Shown piece after piece: positions 10,291-21,754 of a stretch of DNA of 64,000 bases. The notes below the pieces were generated by a model. It searched no databases. It had not been told where the DNA came from and saw only the letters and a list, made by a program, of their open reading frames with translations. The stretch's first letter is position 1. Each line of letters starts with the position of its first letter. The translations under genes and the position numbers were made by a program. This DNA is from Okapia johnstoni (lineage: Eukaryota; Chordata; Mammalia; Artiodactyla; Giraffidae): positions 91,752,397 to 91,816,396 of the forward strand of contig CM044305.1 in the NCBI GenBank assembly GCA_024291935.2, in the 5' to 3' direction.

Positions 10291-10796
10291 GAAGATACTA
10301 TAGTGAGCAAATCATTGTGGCAAGGAAGGGAAAGCCCTGCAGTGACTTGACCTATGGACCACTGCTTCAAGATACGTGGTGAATTTTGCGTCAGTGCTGG
10401 CGGCCGAGTTGTTTAGGAGAGGGAGAAGAATTGACTCTCAAACTCAGCCAAGGGAGCAGAGCAAACAAAAGAAACAGAGGGCCTCTGGGAGCAACTTCCC
10501 ACAGCTGCAAAAAGCTGAGAGAAGCTCTAAGAGGGCAAATGACAGTGAGGGGCAGAGACCGAATTTTCCAGAATAGCCCAAGGTTTGAAAATGACAAGAG
10601 GAAGAACAGAGTATTCACAGGCTGAAGATGGCAGTCCTGTTAGACAGCAGCTGAAAGTGTCATTTGTGTTTCCCCTGTCACTTTTTAAAGTTTTCTTTGC
10701 ATTCCTAAGTTATGGGAACAAAGAGTCCACCCAAGGCTGTTCATTAGAGGCAGCGATCTGGTGGAGAAACTGAAATTCCTCTGAAGAAGGAAGGAA
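10291..10796. other. Single-copy DNA
   Basis: No repeat family or coding region recognised. Overlapping short open frames on both strands are unsupported. Confidence 0.45.
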
Positions 10797-10995
10797 GGAA
10801 ACAAACATTTACTGAGACACTGTGCTAAGGAGCTTTACTTATAGTATCTCACTGAATCCTCACAGCAGCCCCTTGTGGGAGGTACTGTTAGTAATAGCCC
10901 CATTTTACAGAAGAAGAAATTGAGGATCAGATACATTAGGGAACTCACTAAAGACACAAAGCTAGTAAGCGGCAAAGACAGGATTGGAAGCATCT
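10797..10995 (-). mobile_element. MIR SINE, well preserved
   Basis: ACATTTACTGAGACACTGTGCTAAG, ATCTCACTGAATCCTCACAGC, CCCCATTTTACAGAAGAAGAAA, TTGAGGATCAGA and CAAAGCTAGTAAGCGGCAAAG lie in MIR order on the minus strand. Confidence 0.88.
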
Positions 10996-13009
10996 GCCAT
11001 AAGCATGGTGCTTCCAGAGTTTGCTTCCAGAGGTTTTTCTCTCTCTAGTATTTGCCAATGCTAGGAAAGTAATACAGGGCAGGTGTCTGAAAAAGAGGAC
11101 ATTACAAAAAGAGGCATAGATTATTTATGGGGTGATGACCGATGGGAAGGTGAGAAAATTAATAGCTTTTCAAACAGAAGGAATCAAGAAAAAAAGCAAT
11201 AAATGAGAGACAGAAATTCAGAAGTGCTCAGAGAAGACAATTTGAGGTCACTGATCACTCCTTGTAGTTTTGACTTCTTAAGACCAAGCTGTCATTCCTG
11301 ATTTCAATGGAACACATTTATTCCATGAGGTGCATGGTGACCCAGAGTATAATGCACCTTAGGACACGCTGTATATTCAGGCCTTCCCCATATATTTTGA
11401 CAAGGGAAATGGGCATGGCTTCTGTACAAAGCCACCAAATATGGCAACCCCAATTCTGAAGAATGGCCTGCAAGCTCAACCCCCAAGATCTCTATGACTG
11501 GAAAAAAGGGTACCGCACTTTCTCAAACTCTTGCATTTGTTACAGAAGTGGGGAATCACATGGTCCTACTTACACCCCGAGGACAGAGATTGTGTCTCTT
11601 TTTGATTTCATCATGTCTTTAAAAGGAATGCTGGGGTATGTTTACCAGGCCTGGATGTTTGTGAAGCTATGCACAGGGCTTGGATGGGAGGGGGAAGGGA
11701 ACAGACCGCTGAAAGGGACTTCACATTGGCTCCATGTTCTAAATAACTTGCTGGGCAGCCCTGGGGCCCTCATAAAAGTTGAGCTTCCAGAAACATTTTA
11801 GTAGTCACTTTAAAAAAAGCCCACATGGTGAGAGTTAATAAAGCTGTGGGGCAGGGGTGCTCTTGGTTCCTGGTCAAAGGCACTAGCTTGAGATGTTGGG
11901 GAAAGGAACTGAGCTGGTTTCCCCTAATACTACCATCTGGCATTCTCTCAGACTCCTCATGAAGAATCTTACATTGTTTGAGCCATGCACTAGCTCACAA
12001 TAAGAACTGAACAACTGTGGCCCCCAGCTGTTAGAAATCAAGACAGCGCTATTAAAACCAGCACGGCCGACCCGGCAGAGGAGCCTGGCCATTTTGCATG
12101 GAAGGCGGCCCTCTGCTAAACCCGGGGATTAGTGTGTTCACGTTGGGACAGTCACTGAAGCAGGTGCTCATTCTCTGGGTGGTTCAGAGTTATTTTTCTG
12201 ACTGCCTAGAGGTAGAGGCTGAAATAGAATAAGTCCTCAAAGGGCATGACCCCATCCAGGGGATTGGGAGATAAGGGAGATATTCCTTGTTCTTTGCTCC
12301 CTTGGAAAATGGAAAGACAAACTCTTGGCACAAAATGGCAGCTGTCCTGGTGTTTGTGCTACAAAACCAGGGGGAAGGAGCAGATTAAAGAAATAGGAAG
12401 GATTGTCCTTCTCAAGGGATATGGTCATTTGGGACACATCACTAGGAATGTATGTTTAAATTCTGAATCTCTAACTAAGCAACACTTTCAAAAGGGCCAC
12501 CTTATCACTGTTTAGAAAATAAACTGGTTTTCAGGAAGGGGGATTTTACCCTTCATTTGAGAGATTTTGCTGGTGAGAGATCATCAAACTAGGAGGAATT
12601 TTTTTTAAAAATCAAGTTTTAAGTAGTATTTGTTATTTCTAAATATAAGAATTTATGGTTTTACTTTGTCTTCTGAAGATTCCATGAGCTTATCTATAAA
12701 GGCGACTAAAAATTTGGTGCTGGTAATGTTCTGGTTATGATTCCTCCTATATGGATACATGCTTGGAATTTTTAGGCTGGTTGGTATCGGGAATAATAAG
12801 TGGTCTTGGGGAGGGGATTATAGAGGAGACAGTGACACAGCTCACCTTACAGGACAGAAATGGGTGAGATTTATATGGACAGGGAAAGGGTGAGAAGAAA
12901 GTCTGAGGAAAGACTCTTCAAAATAATATCATAGAGGGCTCAAGGCAAGATGATACTCCAGCAGCTAAGTGGCTTTGATGTGTCAGAGAAACCTGGTATG
13001 AAACTGTGC
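10996..13009. other. Single-copy DNA, repeat-poor
   Basis: No interspersed repeat is recognisable with confidence across about 2 kb. Short open frames (for example 11463-11801) show no domain. No gene call. Confidence 0.45.
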
Positions 13010-13255
13010 TCAGTTTTTACATGCTGAGTAACCCTGGGCTTTCTAAGTGTTGCTTTCTTCATTTGTTACTCATTTGTTACTCCTCTAAGTGTTACTTTCT
13101 AAGTGTTGCTTTCCTCATTTGTAAAATAAGGATGGTAACAACAACAACAATACTTCTTAGGGTTGTTGTGAGGAGTAAATGAAACCAATGAGTGTAAAAG
13201 TGCTTAGTATAGTTCCTGACATGTAAGTGCTCAAAAAATGGGAGCTATTATTAAA
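13010..13255 (+). mobile_element. MIR SINE with internal duplication
   Basis: TTTCCTCATTTGTAAAATAAGGATGG, GGGTTGTTGTGAGGAGTAAATG and GTGCTTAGTATAGTTCCTGACATGTAAGTGCTCA are forward MIR. Upstream of it the phrase CTTTCTAAGTGTTGCTTTC occurs twice (about 13040 and 13096) with related CATTTGTTACTC repeats. This indicates a local duplication of some 40 bp inside the element. Confidence 0.82.
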
Positions 13256-13261
13256 AACCAT

Positions 13262-13386
13262 TCTTTTTTTTTTTTTTTTGGCCATGGCACAAGATTTACA
13301 GGATTTTAGTCTCCTGACTAGGGATCGAACCCAAGCCCACAGCAATGAAAGTGCTGAGTCTTAACTACTGGACCATCGGGAGTCCT
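13262..13386 (-). mobile_element. CHR-type tRNA SINE
   Basis: A poly-T run leads into GGCCATGGCACAAG, then GGGATCGAACCCAAGCC (reverse of a tRNA B-box, GGTTCGATCCC) and ends ACTGGACCATCGGGAGTCC. This is the reverse of the artiodactyl SINE that starts GGACTTCCCTGGTGGTCCAGT. Confidence 0.85.
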
Positions 13387-13471
13387 CTAAAATCATGATT
13401 CTTGAATACAGAAACTCAAGCAAACTAGGCAGAGAAACAGGGCTCTTAGAACCTTTTAGAAGCTCCTAAAC

Positions 13472-13672
13472 TACTTCCCTGGTGGCTCAGATGGTAAAGA
13501 ATCTGCCTGTAATGCAGGAGACCTGGGTTCAGTCCCTGGGTTGGGAAGTTTCCCTGGAGAAGGAAATGGCAACCCACTCCAGTATTCTTGCCTGGAGAAT
13601 CCCATGGACAGAGGAGCCTGGAAAGCTACAGTCCATGGGGTGTCAAAGAGTCGGACACAATTGAGCGACTAA
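13472..13672 (+). mobile_element. Bov-tA SINE, near full length
   Basis: TTCCCTGGTGGCTCAGATGG (A-box region), GGGTTCAGTCCC (B-box), GGAGAAGGAAATGGCAACCC, CCAGTATTCTTGCCTGGAG, CCATGGACAGAGGAGCCTGG and GTCGGACACAATTGAGCGAC follow in order. The tail matches the BovB 3' end, which supplies the retrotransposition machinery. Confidence 0.93.
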
Positions 13673-13744
13673 TACTATACTTTCAAACTATTTTAATGCT
13701 GATGTCTAAACCATATTCTGAGTTTTTTAAATGCCTGGGCATTG

Positions 13745-13945
13745 GAAATAGACCTAAGCTTGAACTGAAGCTATGTTGCTTCCTAGCTAGGTGACCTTGG
13801 GCAAGTCATTTCTCTCTCCTGGCTTTAGTTTCCTCATAAAGAGACAGGCCCAGGTATAATAACTACCTCTTGGGTTGGAGGGTTGAAAGAAGTAGGAGAG
13901 ATGGCACAACCAGGGCCTGGCACAGAGCAAGTGCCTGATAAACGA
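13745..13945 (+). mobile_element. MIR SINE
   Basis: CCTAGCTAGGTGACCTTGGGCAAGTCATT, TTTAGTTTCCTCATAAAG and GGGCCTGGCACAGAGCAAGTGCCTGATAAAC match forward MIR. Confidence 0.85.
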
Positions 13946-16900
13946 GACCTATAGCCTGGGCTTGGGCAGACAGCCTGGCTTCGGGTTTCCTTTCACCTCC
14001 ACTTCCCTCCACCCCCTTGTGAGTCCCAGCTGGACTCTCATCAATCTGCCACTCTCCCCAGGGGGTTGCTGGAAATTCCTGGCAAGGATGTCTCAAACAG
14101 GGATGGATTTTGGATATTCCTCCATCCACCCCTGTTACCACTTGAATTATGGGGAGAGAGAGAAGGAGAGAAGACCCATTGAGAGGGAGAGGAGAAAACA
14201 AGCGTCTTCTGTACACTCTTGCCCTGGCGAGCCCAGGCTTATGCCTGAAATAGGTGTTCGGTAAATACTTGAGGAATGTATGTACAAATGAATGAAAAAA
14301 AAGAGGTGGTGGGCAGGCATCCGGGAAGGCAGAGACAGAAATGAGATTTGTGGCAACCTTTTCCTGATGATGCACCCACAACATCTCTCAATTGCAGGGG
14401 CCTCCCCAGGCAGGGGACCAAGGCCAACCCTAATCCTCTCCTTCCTCAGGCACAGGTTACCAGCAAATACCCATCACACCCCCTCCAAGACACCCAAACA
14501 GAAGTGTGGTGGTGGATCCAAGCTCTCCACTTGGGGTTCAGAGCACCTGAATCTCTAAGCTGTGTAAGAAAACAGCTTAATTTCCTTGCTCATCCAAGGA
14601 TGTGCAGATAGAGCCCCATCCAGCCTTGTGAGATCCCTTCTTGTCCCGAGGCTGAGCAGTTGCGGGGCCAGATGACTGATCCACCAGCCACTTCCATTTC
14701 TCATTTCACACACAAGCAGTCTGACCACCAGGTTTCACTGTGACGGATGTGCAAGTGAGTGTGCACACCTGCACACACAGATGGACCATCTGGGCATCGA
14801 ACGTGCATGACGACTATGCAAGGCACTGAGGTGGAGGATTGTGCTTTTTACCGGTGATGTCTTAAAACCTTCTGTTCCATGGTCTCTCAGTGCCTTTCAT
14901 ATGCTCAACTTCTGTTCTGACATTTGTTTCAAATAAAGTTTCCTTCCATAAAAATACCACTTAAGGACCCACATGCAGGAATGTGCATTTGGCCTTTCCT
15001 GGGTGTGAAATATTTTATTTGATGTGCTGATTTTCAAACTACATTGCTGGAAAATTAATATACACTTAATTGCCTGGGTGACAACCTCTCACTACAGAAG
15101 CAACAGTGATTTGATCCTGAATCCTTGATTCTCGACCTCTTGCTGCCTGGGACTCCCAGCCTCAATGTCACACCTATTGCCCACAAACTCTGCTAATGAC
15201 ACATAGAAACAGGCTCAACATCTCGAAAAGAAAAAAAAAACAACCACCACCAACAAGGATCTGGAAAAAGAGTGTGAGGATTCCATCCTACGTGATTGAA
15301 AATTTTAAAAATATTTTAAAGAGAACCATTAAGCCAGGCCTTTCTAAGCCAGGAAACTTTTGATTGGTTCCACATTCACATCATCTCTGGCTCAATTTGG
15401 TTCTTGGGGTTTGACTCAGCAAGCTTTTGTATTATCTCATTCCACATATGCTGAGGGTGAGGGGTATCTCTAAGTTGCCCTTTTATAGTTAAAATATATA
15501 TATATATAAGTGAAAATCAGAGCTGACTTCCACTGTGGGCAATTCCAGCTAATGGGTCAGCATATGAGCCCTAGGCAGTGTGTGGAGAGGACCCCGAGGT
15601 AGGGGTAATTTTGGCCTGGTGGCAGCTGGCTGGGCAGCTGGGAGTGAGCAGCTGCAGGAGGGGACTGCTTCCACAGAGGGTAGAATTTAAAGTTGGACTT
15701 CTGTGCAGAACTGTTCAAGCTGACCTGACCCTGGGTCGAATTCTATCCCTCGGTGTACGTTACCAGCTTATGCTTTGATGTGAGATGAACAGCGGTAGGG
15801 AAGTGAGCCAGGGCCATAACAAGGACCTTTGCCTACTTCTGGAGTCACAGCATTACTGGGGAGATTTCAGGTCCTGAAGGTAGCAATTCTTATGTGATCT
15901 CCTTCCTCTCAATGCGATGTTTGGGTGGAGCTTCACCAACAGGGTTCTCATTTAAAGTTTAGAATGTCCTTTCATAACTGTTGGAAGGGAGGTTTGTATA
16001 CATAGAGAGTATCTAGGATTTGCCCACTTACGTTTAAAAAAACCCTTTTTGACTGTAAATCCTGTGCTCTGTAAATAAGTTTTGGGTCCAAGAAGACCAA
16101 TGACTCACATGTTCATACCCCACTGCCCACCCTGCTTCTGGAGCCCACAGCCACCGGAGGGGGAGGCATCTGCCTGGGAGGGGCTACAAATGGATCCAAA
16201 CAGACATGTTTAGTTAGCCAACAAGCTCATCATCTTTTGAATTTTAAAAATCACTGTGAGCAAATGTAAGTGCAGGTTCCCTTTGAAAAAATGTACAGCA
16301 TTTCCCTCAGAGCAACTCAGTAACTGCAGGAAGGCGAGAACCACATTCCATCCAGGTGTGCAGGACTGAACACCTGTGAGTTTGGGAACAAAGTCTCAAC
16401 TGTTCTACCTGAGGGGCCACGGCTGGAAAGGCAGAGTGGCTGGGCAAAGAGACCCTGGCTGTCAGACCCCTTCTTTCCAGTAGAATCCAAGGTCATCCGG
16501 CCATTGGTTCCATATCACTTCTCCTTCCTCTTCCTCCGCACCTCTAACATAAACTGTGTGCTCACAATATGCCCAACACCCCACTAAGGGCTCTCTGAGC
16601 CTTCCTAAGTTTCCTTTCTCTCTCACTTCATTCATGTGCTGCTTACAATGGCCTCTGCTTGGCACATCAGCTTATTTAGGAGATCCGCTAGGTTTCAAGG
16701 TAGTAGGTGGGGGTAGGGAAGGGGACAGGTATTAACATCAATGTGGTTGTCCTTTCTGGCCCCATGCTTAATCTCCAAACTAGAAAAACGGGCAAGTTTC
16801 ATGCAGAATAAATCAAATGCCAACACATTTCTTGGTTTTCTGAACTGGTAACATTTTCCCCTGCTTAAAAAATCTGGTCAGGCCTAGAAATAAGACCAAT

Positions 16901-18240
16901 GTATAAAGTTCTGATACTTGTATCCTCAGAGAATGCTGAATAAGGTCTGTATACAAAAAATATGCTCCTAGGAAAGTGTTGTAAAATGCCCTTGAGTATA
17001 TTTTCATGGATTATGGTTTGATTAGCCATTCCCAGTTCAAGCTATTTTGCTGAAAACCACTCTTGTCGGAAAACTCGATAATATTTGTATCTTGGTGGTT
17101 TTTTTCTATAGGCATCTGCCCTGTTCTGTGTGTACTGGAATTAGATCCTCTTGGCAGGGGACACTGAGGTGATTTCAGGAAACTGTGTGTGTTTGGTGCT
17201 TGCCAGTTGCTGATGGGTAAAGGACCACTCCTGAATCCAAACAAGAGCCTGGGCCAGGTGTGGGGAGGGGCATTATGAGAAAACAGTCGACTTGAGTATG
17301 ACAGGCAAGGGGAGAATCCTCAAGGATGTAGAAAGTTCAAGCTGGAGGAAAGGAGTAGAAACTCGGGATGAAATCAATCAAGAGCAGTAGAAAACAGAAG
17401 GGCACCTTGGGAAACAGTTGACTTAGTCAGGGGCCCAGGGAACCAAGTTAATTCCAGCCCTGCAGGCATAGGAATGAGGGAGGGTTGAGCAACCGCTCTG
17501 GTGTCAGGTGGCCATGAGGAGAGCAGTGTTCATTGTAACTTGGGAATTGCATGTGAAATTCAGCCAGCAAGGACCTTGTTTCCCCTAAGGGACTGGGGGT
17601 TGGGGGGAGCCTGAGTGGCTTGGGGCTGGATCATGGTATATTGAGAAGAAAAGGCAAGTTTATGAGTTAAAGGCTAAACAGGTTGGACCTGTCCCTGAAA
17701 TGTACTGACGTGGAACATCTGTACCCCCCTTCCAATTCCTCCCACTGGAAAAATCTGGCTTACTTGCTGACTGGTGGGGAGGGGGCCTCCTATGTGAGTG
17801 ACAGGGAATGGAAACTTGGAGAAGCATGGGAAACAGTATTTGGGCTCTACGGTCAAAGTCTAAAGGAGACTCTTTTCTCAAATCTTTTGTACTCACTCAA
17901 GTTAACTCATTTATTCCCATGGGGGAAATAAATAAAGGTAATGGAAACCATAATTTTTGATCCCACACAGTCCTTATATAGCTTGGGCAGTCACTCTAAC
18001 CTAGCACATGGTTCCTGCAGGGTGATTTGGAGAGATCCTTGGTGGGTCTAAAGAAACCCCCTAGAGGTGGACATATTTTCATACATAGCATCTCCAGGGC
18101 CTGGATTCCATGAAAAGAATGTACAATGGCTCCCCAAACTCAATAGGTAGGAAGTCCATGCTTTATTATCATTAGCCCATGGACTTGAATAGTGCTTTTT
18201 ACTCCAGAGTATCTCCATATCTATTCAGTCTATCCCGTGT
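13946..18240. other. 4.3-kb block with few recognisable repeats
   Basis: Only a probable L2 3' remnant (about 14200-14300, with AATAGGTGTTCGGTAAATACTTGAGG) and a short (TA)n run at 15492-15508 are recognised. No lineage-specific SINE or LINE is seen. No exon can be defended: open frames such as 13863-14384 (minus) and 14292-14611 are low-complexity or lack domains. Lack of young insertions over this length could mean constraint or chance. Confidence 0.5.
15412..15421 (+). promoter_or_regulatory. Candidate NF-E2/NRF2-type site
   Basis: TGACTCAGCA matches the AP-1/antioxidant-response core (TGASTCAGC) in non-repeat DNA. Another AP-1 core, TGACTCA, is at 16101-16107. Sequence match only. Confidence 0.25.
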
Positions 18241-18460
18241 GATTTCCCAGGTGGTGCTAGTAATAAAGAACCCACCTGTCAATGCAGGAGATGTAAGAGA
18301 CACGGGTTCGATACCTGGGTCAGGAAGATCCCCTGGAGAAGGAAATGACAACCCACTCCAGTATTCTTGCCTGGAGAATTTCCATGGACAGAGGAGCCTG
18401 GCCGGCTACAGTCCATGGGGTCACAAAGTCAGACATGACTGAAGTGACTTAGCATAGCAC
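18241..18460 (+). mobile_element. Bov-tA SINE
   Basis: ATTTCCCAGGTGGTGCTAG, an ACGGGTTCGATACC B-box, GGAGAAGGAAATGACAACCC, CAGTATTCTTGCCTGGAG and CAGACATGACTGAAGTGAC follow the Bov-tA order on the plus strand. Confidence 0.92.
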
Positions 18461-18599
18461 ACAGTGTGACATGGGGGATAAGTAATGTTTTTCCTATTTT
18501 CATAATAGAGAAAATAAATACAAATCAAAGTTTATTTTTCTTAAAACGGTCTTCAGTAACTATGTTTAATTCAGTGAGAATCTTGCTACCCTCTCCCTC

Positions 18600-19130
18600 T
18601 TCATTCATCTAACAAATACGTACTGAGCACTTTTTAGTAACACTAGTGTGTTAGATGCTTGCATGCATGCATGATAAGTCACTTCATTCGGGTCCAACTC
18701 CTAGCGACCCTTTGGACCATAGCCAGCAAGGCCCCTCTGTCCATGGGATTCTCCAATTAAGAATACTGGAGTGGTTTGCCATGCCCTTCTCCAGGGGATC
18801 TTCTTGACCCAGGGATCAAACCTGCACCTCTTATGTCTCCTGCATTTGGAGGCAGGTTCTTTACCACTAGTGCCACCTGGGAAGCCCTGTTAGATGCTTG
18901 GAAATATATAAAAATGAACTAAGACAAGGTTCCAACATTCATTCCAGTTACAGTCCTAAATAGGAGACATGTGATAAACTCACATCATTATCTAACACTC
19001 AATAGTTAGCCTCAGAAACATGTAACTAAAATTGTGATAAATGACACCAAGGTCAGATTCAAGTGCTGTGAGAGTGTGTAACACAAGGATCTGACCTAGT
19101 CTTGGGGTCTGGCTTAAGGCCTCCCTGAAG
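18600..19130 (-). mobile_element. L2 LINE 3' part, split by a Bov-tA
   Basis: TTCATTCATCTAACAAATACG, GTACTGAGCACT and, after the SINE, TTCCAACATTCATTCCAGTTACAGTCC and a GTGATAAATGACACCAAGG-like segment correspond to reverse L2 3' sequence. The interrupting SINE with its target duplication shows that the L2 was there first. Confidence 0.55.
18662..18887 (-). mobile_element. Bov-tA SINE with 13-bp target duplication
   Basis: The complete reverse SINE runs from AAGTCACTTCATTCGGGTCC to GCCACCTGGGAAGCCC. The direct repeat TGTTAGATGCTTG at 18649-18661 and 18888-18900 marks the insertion site exactly. The B-box region reads GGGATCAAACCTGC in reverse. Confidence 0.95.
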
Positions 19131-19515
19131 AAGGGCCATTTCCACACTAGTTCTCAGACTCTGAACTGGGGCTGCAGATGGTGAGATAGTGAGCACATGT
19201 CAACAGAATGACCAAGACCAAAGCTACAGAGCTGCAGAACAGGTCAGCACAAGCCAGCCCTTGCAACTCTTACTGGGTTTATCTTCCTCTCTTCCCTGCT
19301 CCTCTTTCCCCTACGCTGCCACCAGCCATCACTTTCTCCCCTCATCTGAGTACAGCTTAGGTGGGTCACTATCTTTCATCTTTGAAAATGAGGCAAGAGA
19401 GATAAGAATCCGATAGCATGAAAAGCCCGACATCTTGGTTCTGTATATGTGTACATGAGTGTGTGTCATGTAGATGTGGGAAGATAATGATAATATTTAA
19501 GAAACATTGCTTTAG

Positions 19516-19924
19516 GGATCTCCCTGGCTGTCTGGTGATTAAGAATCTGCCTGCGAATGCAGGGGACATGGGTTCGATCCCTGATCCAGGAAGATTCCAC
19601 ATACTGTGGGGCAACTAAACCTGTACACCACAACTACTGAGTCTGTGATCTAGAAAATTGGAGTTGCAGCTACTGAAGGCTGCATGCCCTAAAGCACATG
19701 CTCTGCAATAAGATAAGCCATCACAATGAGAAGCCCATGCACTGCAACTAGAGAGTAGCCCCTGCTTGCGAAAACTAGAGAAAACTCATTGATGTATAGC
19801 AAAACCCATCACAATATTGTAAAATAATTATCCTCCAATTAAAATGAATTAATTAATTGAAAAAAAGAAAGCACATGCACAGCAACAAAGACCCAGCACA
19901 GCCATAAATAAATAAATAAAATAT
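19516..19924 (+). mobile_element. CHR-type SINE, full length, interrupted by a tiny L1
   Basis: The head GGATCTCCCTGGCTGTCTGGTG has a GGGTTCGATCCC B-box, followed by CHR body units (CACAACTACTGAG, GCCATCACAATGAGAAGCCC, CTAGAGAGTAGCCCC, GACCCAGCACAGCC) and an AAATAAATAAATAAA tail. ATTGCTTTAG at 19506 and ATTACTTTAG at 19925 are the probable target duplication. The SINE body is interrupted at about 19790-19862. Confidence 0.88.
19790..19862 (+). mobile_element. Severely 5'-truncated L1 3' end nested in the SINE
   Basis: TTGATGTATAGCAAAACCCATCACAATATTGTAAAATAATTATC...CAATTAAAATGAATTAATT then an A-rich tail matches the terminal ~70 bp of a ruminant L1 3'UTR; the same ending is seen at 37230-37310. 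A GAGAAA/AAGAAAG direct repeat flanks it. Confidence 0.75.
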
Positions 19925-20985
19925 ATTACTTTAGAAACTACCATTCCACGTACACTGCCACAAAATTGAAATCACCAGGGTGCTTCTTTTTATCAATTTA
20001 TCTTTTGAATCTTAGGGAACTGAATCTAGAATGTTTGCAGTTGGGATGGTGGGGTATGGAGACTACAGAGTGAGGGGTGGAGATCTTGATGCAAACAATT
20101 TTGCCACTCAGGATAATACCCTTGAGGTCCAACCAAGTTGTTATCCATTCCTTTTCATCACACCCAGAGTTTGCCTAACTGTTCATCTATCAAAGGACAT
20201 TTTGGTTGTTTTCAGTTTGGGGCCATTAGAGGGAAAGCTGCTATAAACATTAATGTACAAGAATTTGTAGGGAGCATTAGTTTTCATTTCTCTGGGATAA
20301 ATGTCCAGGAGTGTGATTTCTGGGTCCTATGATAATTGCATGTTTAGTTTTATAGGAAACTGCCAAACTATTTTTCCAGAGTGGCTGCAGCATTTCACTT
20401 TCCCACCCACAATATCAGAGAGTTCTGTTTTTTCCACATTCTTGCCAGCATTTGATATTGTCACTGCTTTTTATTCAATTGTCCTAATAGGTGTGTAGTA
20501 TTAATAACATTTCATTGTCTAAGTTCGCATTTCGCTAATGGTTAATGATGGTGAACATCTTGTGTATTTATCATCTGTATTTCCTCTTTGGTGAAATGTG
20601 TCTTTATGTCCTTTACCCATTTTCTGGTTGGATTGTCTGTTTTCTTCACTGTTGAGTTTTTAAAAAGTTCTTCATATAGTCTAGATATGAGTTATTTATC
20701 AGCTGTATGGTTTACACATATTTTCTCCCATTTTATAGGTTGTCTTTTCATCCTCTTTAACAGGACCTTTCATGGAGCAAAAGTTTTAAATTTTGATCAG
20801 GTTAAATTTATTGATTTTTCATTTTCTGTATTGTGCTTTTGATGTCAAGTCTATGCACTTTTTCCCTAGTCCTATGTCCTGAAGATTTGATGTTTGTTTT
20901 TAGAATTTTTAGTTTTACATATAAGTCTGTGATACTTTTTGACTTAATTTTTGTATGTTATGAGACTTAGGATGAGGTCTTTGAT

Positions 20986-21360
20986 GAATAATTTTATGTG
21001 TCAAGTTGGCTAGGCCATGGTGCCCAGATATTTGGTAAAACAGCTGAATGTTGCTGTGAAGGTATTTTGCATTTTTAGAAAAGATTAACATTCAATTCAG
21101 TAGACTGTAAGGCAGATTTCCCTCCAAAATATAGGTGGGCTTGATCCGATCAGTCAAAGGCCTTAAGAAAAAGATTGACCTCCCCCAAGGAGGAGGCAGT
21201 TTTCTAGAAGACTACCTTCAGATTAGAGCTGCAATATCAACTCTTCCCTGGGTCTCCAGCCTGCTGGCCTGACTTGCAGGTTTGGACTTGCCAGTATCCA
21301 CAATGGCATGAGCCAATTTCTTAAAATAAACATCTCTCTCTTTCTTTCTGTATATATTTA
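20986..21360 (+). repeat. Medium-reiterated repeat, family not named
   Basis: The sequence TTTTATGTGTCAAGTTGGCTAGGC, GTGAAGGTATTTTGCATTT, GATTAACATTCAATTCAGTAGACT, GTGGGCTTGATCCGATCAGTC, TCCAGCCTGCTGGCCTG and CATGAGCCAATTTCTTAAAATAAACATCTC resembles an old mammalian interspersed repeat, possibly LTR-like because it ends in an AATAAA-type signal. I cannot name it with certainty. It separates the L1M 3'UTR from its ORF2 part. Confidence 0.5.
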
Positions 21361-21384
21361 AAGTACAAATGGAATTCAAAGAAG

Positions 21385-21430
21385 GGAAGGTGGATAGTCT
21401 TTTCAATAAATGGTGCTGGAGAAATTGGAT
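21385..21430 (+). mobile_element. Short L1 ORF2 fragment, inverted relative to its neighbour
   Basis: AGTCTTTTCAATAAATGGTGC and TGGAGAAATTGGATGTAT are plus-strand L1 ORF2 sequence (encoding SLFNKWCWRNW). The same L1 region occurs in reverse at about 21596-21640, forming an inverted repeat around a microsatellite. Confidence 0.7.
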
Positions 21431-21449
21431 GTATGTATACACACACATA

Positions 21450-21487
<38 letters not shown>

Positions 21488-21540
21488 CACATTCTCACAT
21501 TCTTTCTATACACACACAGTCTCTACACAAACACACACAC
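21431..21540. repeat. (TA)n/(AC)n compound microsatellite
   Basis: Mixed ATACACACAC, ATACATAT and (AT)n runs followed by ACACACAC units. Confidence 0.9.
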
Positions 21541-21754
21541 TTTATTGGCAATGTTTCGCTAAAGAACTCTAAGGTTCTTTTTTTTTTTTGCCCATAGATA
21601 TCCAATTTCTCCAGCACCATTTGTTGAAAATGCCATCTTTCCTTCACTGAATTGTAGTTATAGTTAAAAAAATCAGTTGAGCATATTTATGTGGGTGTAT
21701 TCTGGATTCTACTCAGATCTGTTGGTCTATATATCCTCCTGCCAATACCACAGG

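Noticed and set aside
13472..13672. Possible tRNA gene because of A and B boxes
   Set aside because: The boxes belong to the tRNA-derived head of Bov-tA; the rest does not fold into a tRNA. The same holds for the CHR SINEs.
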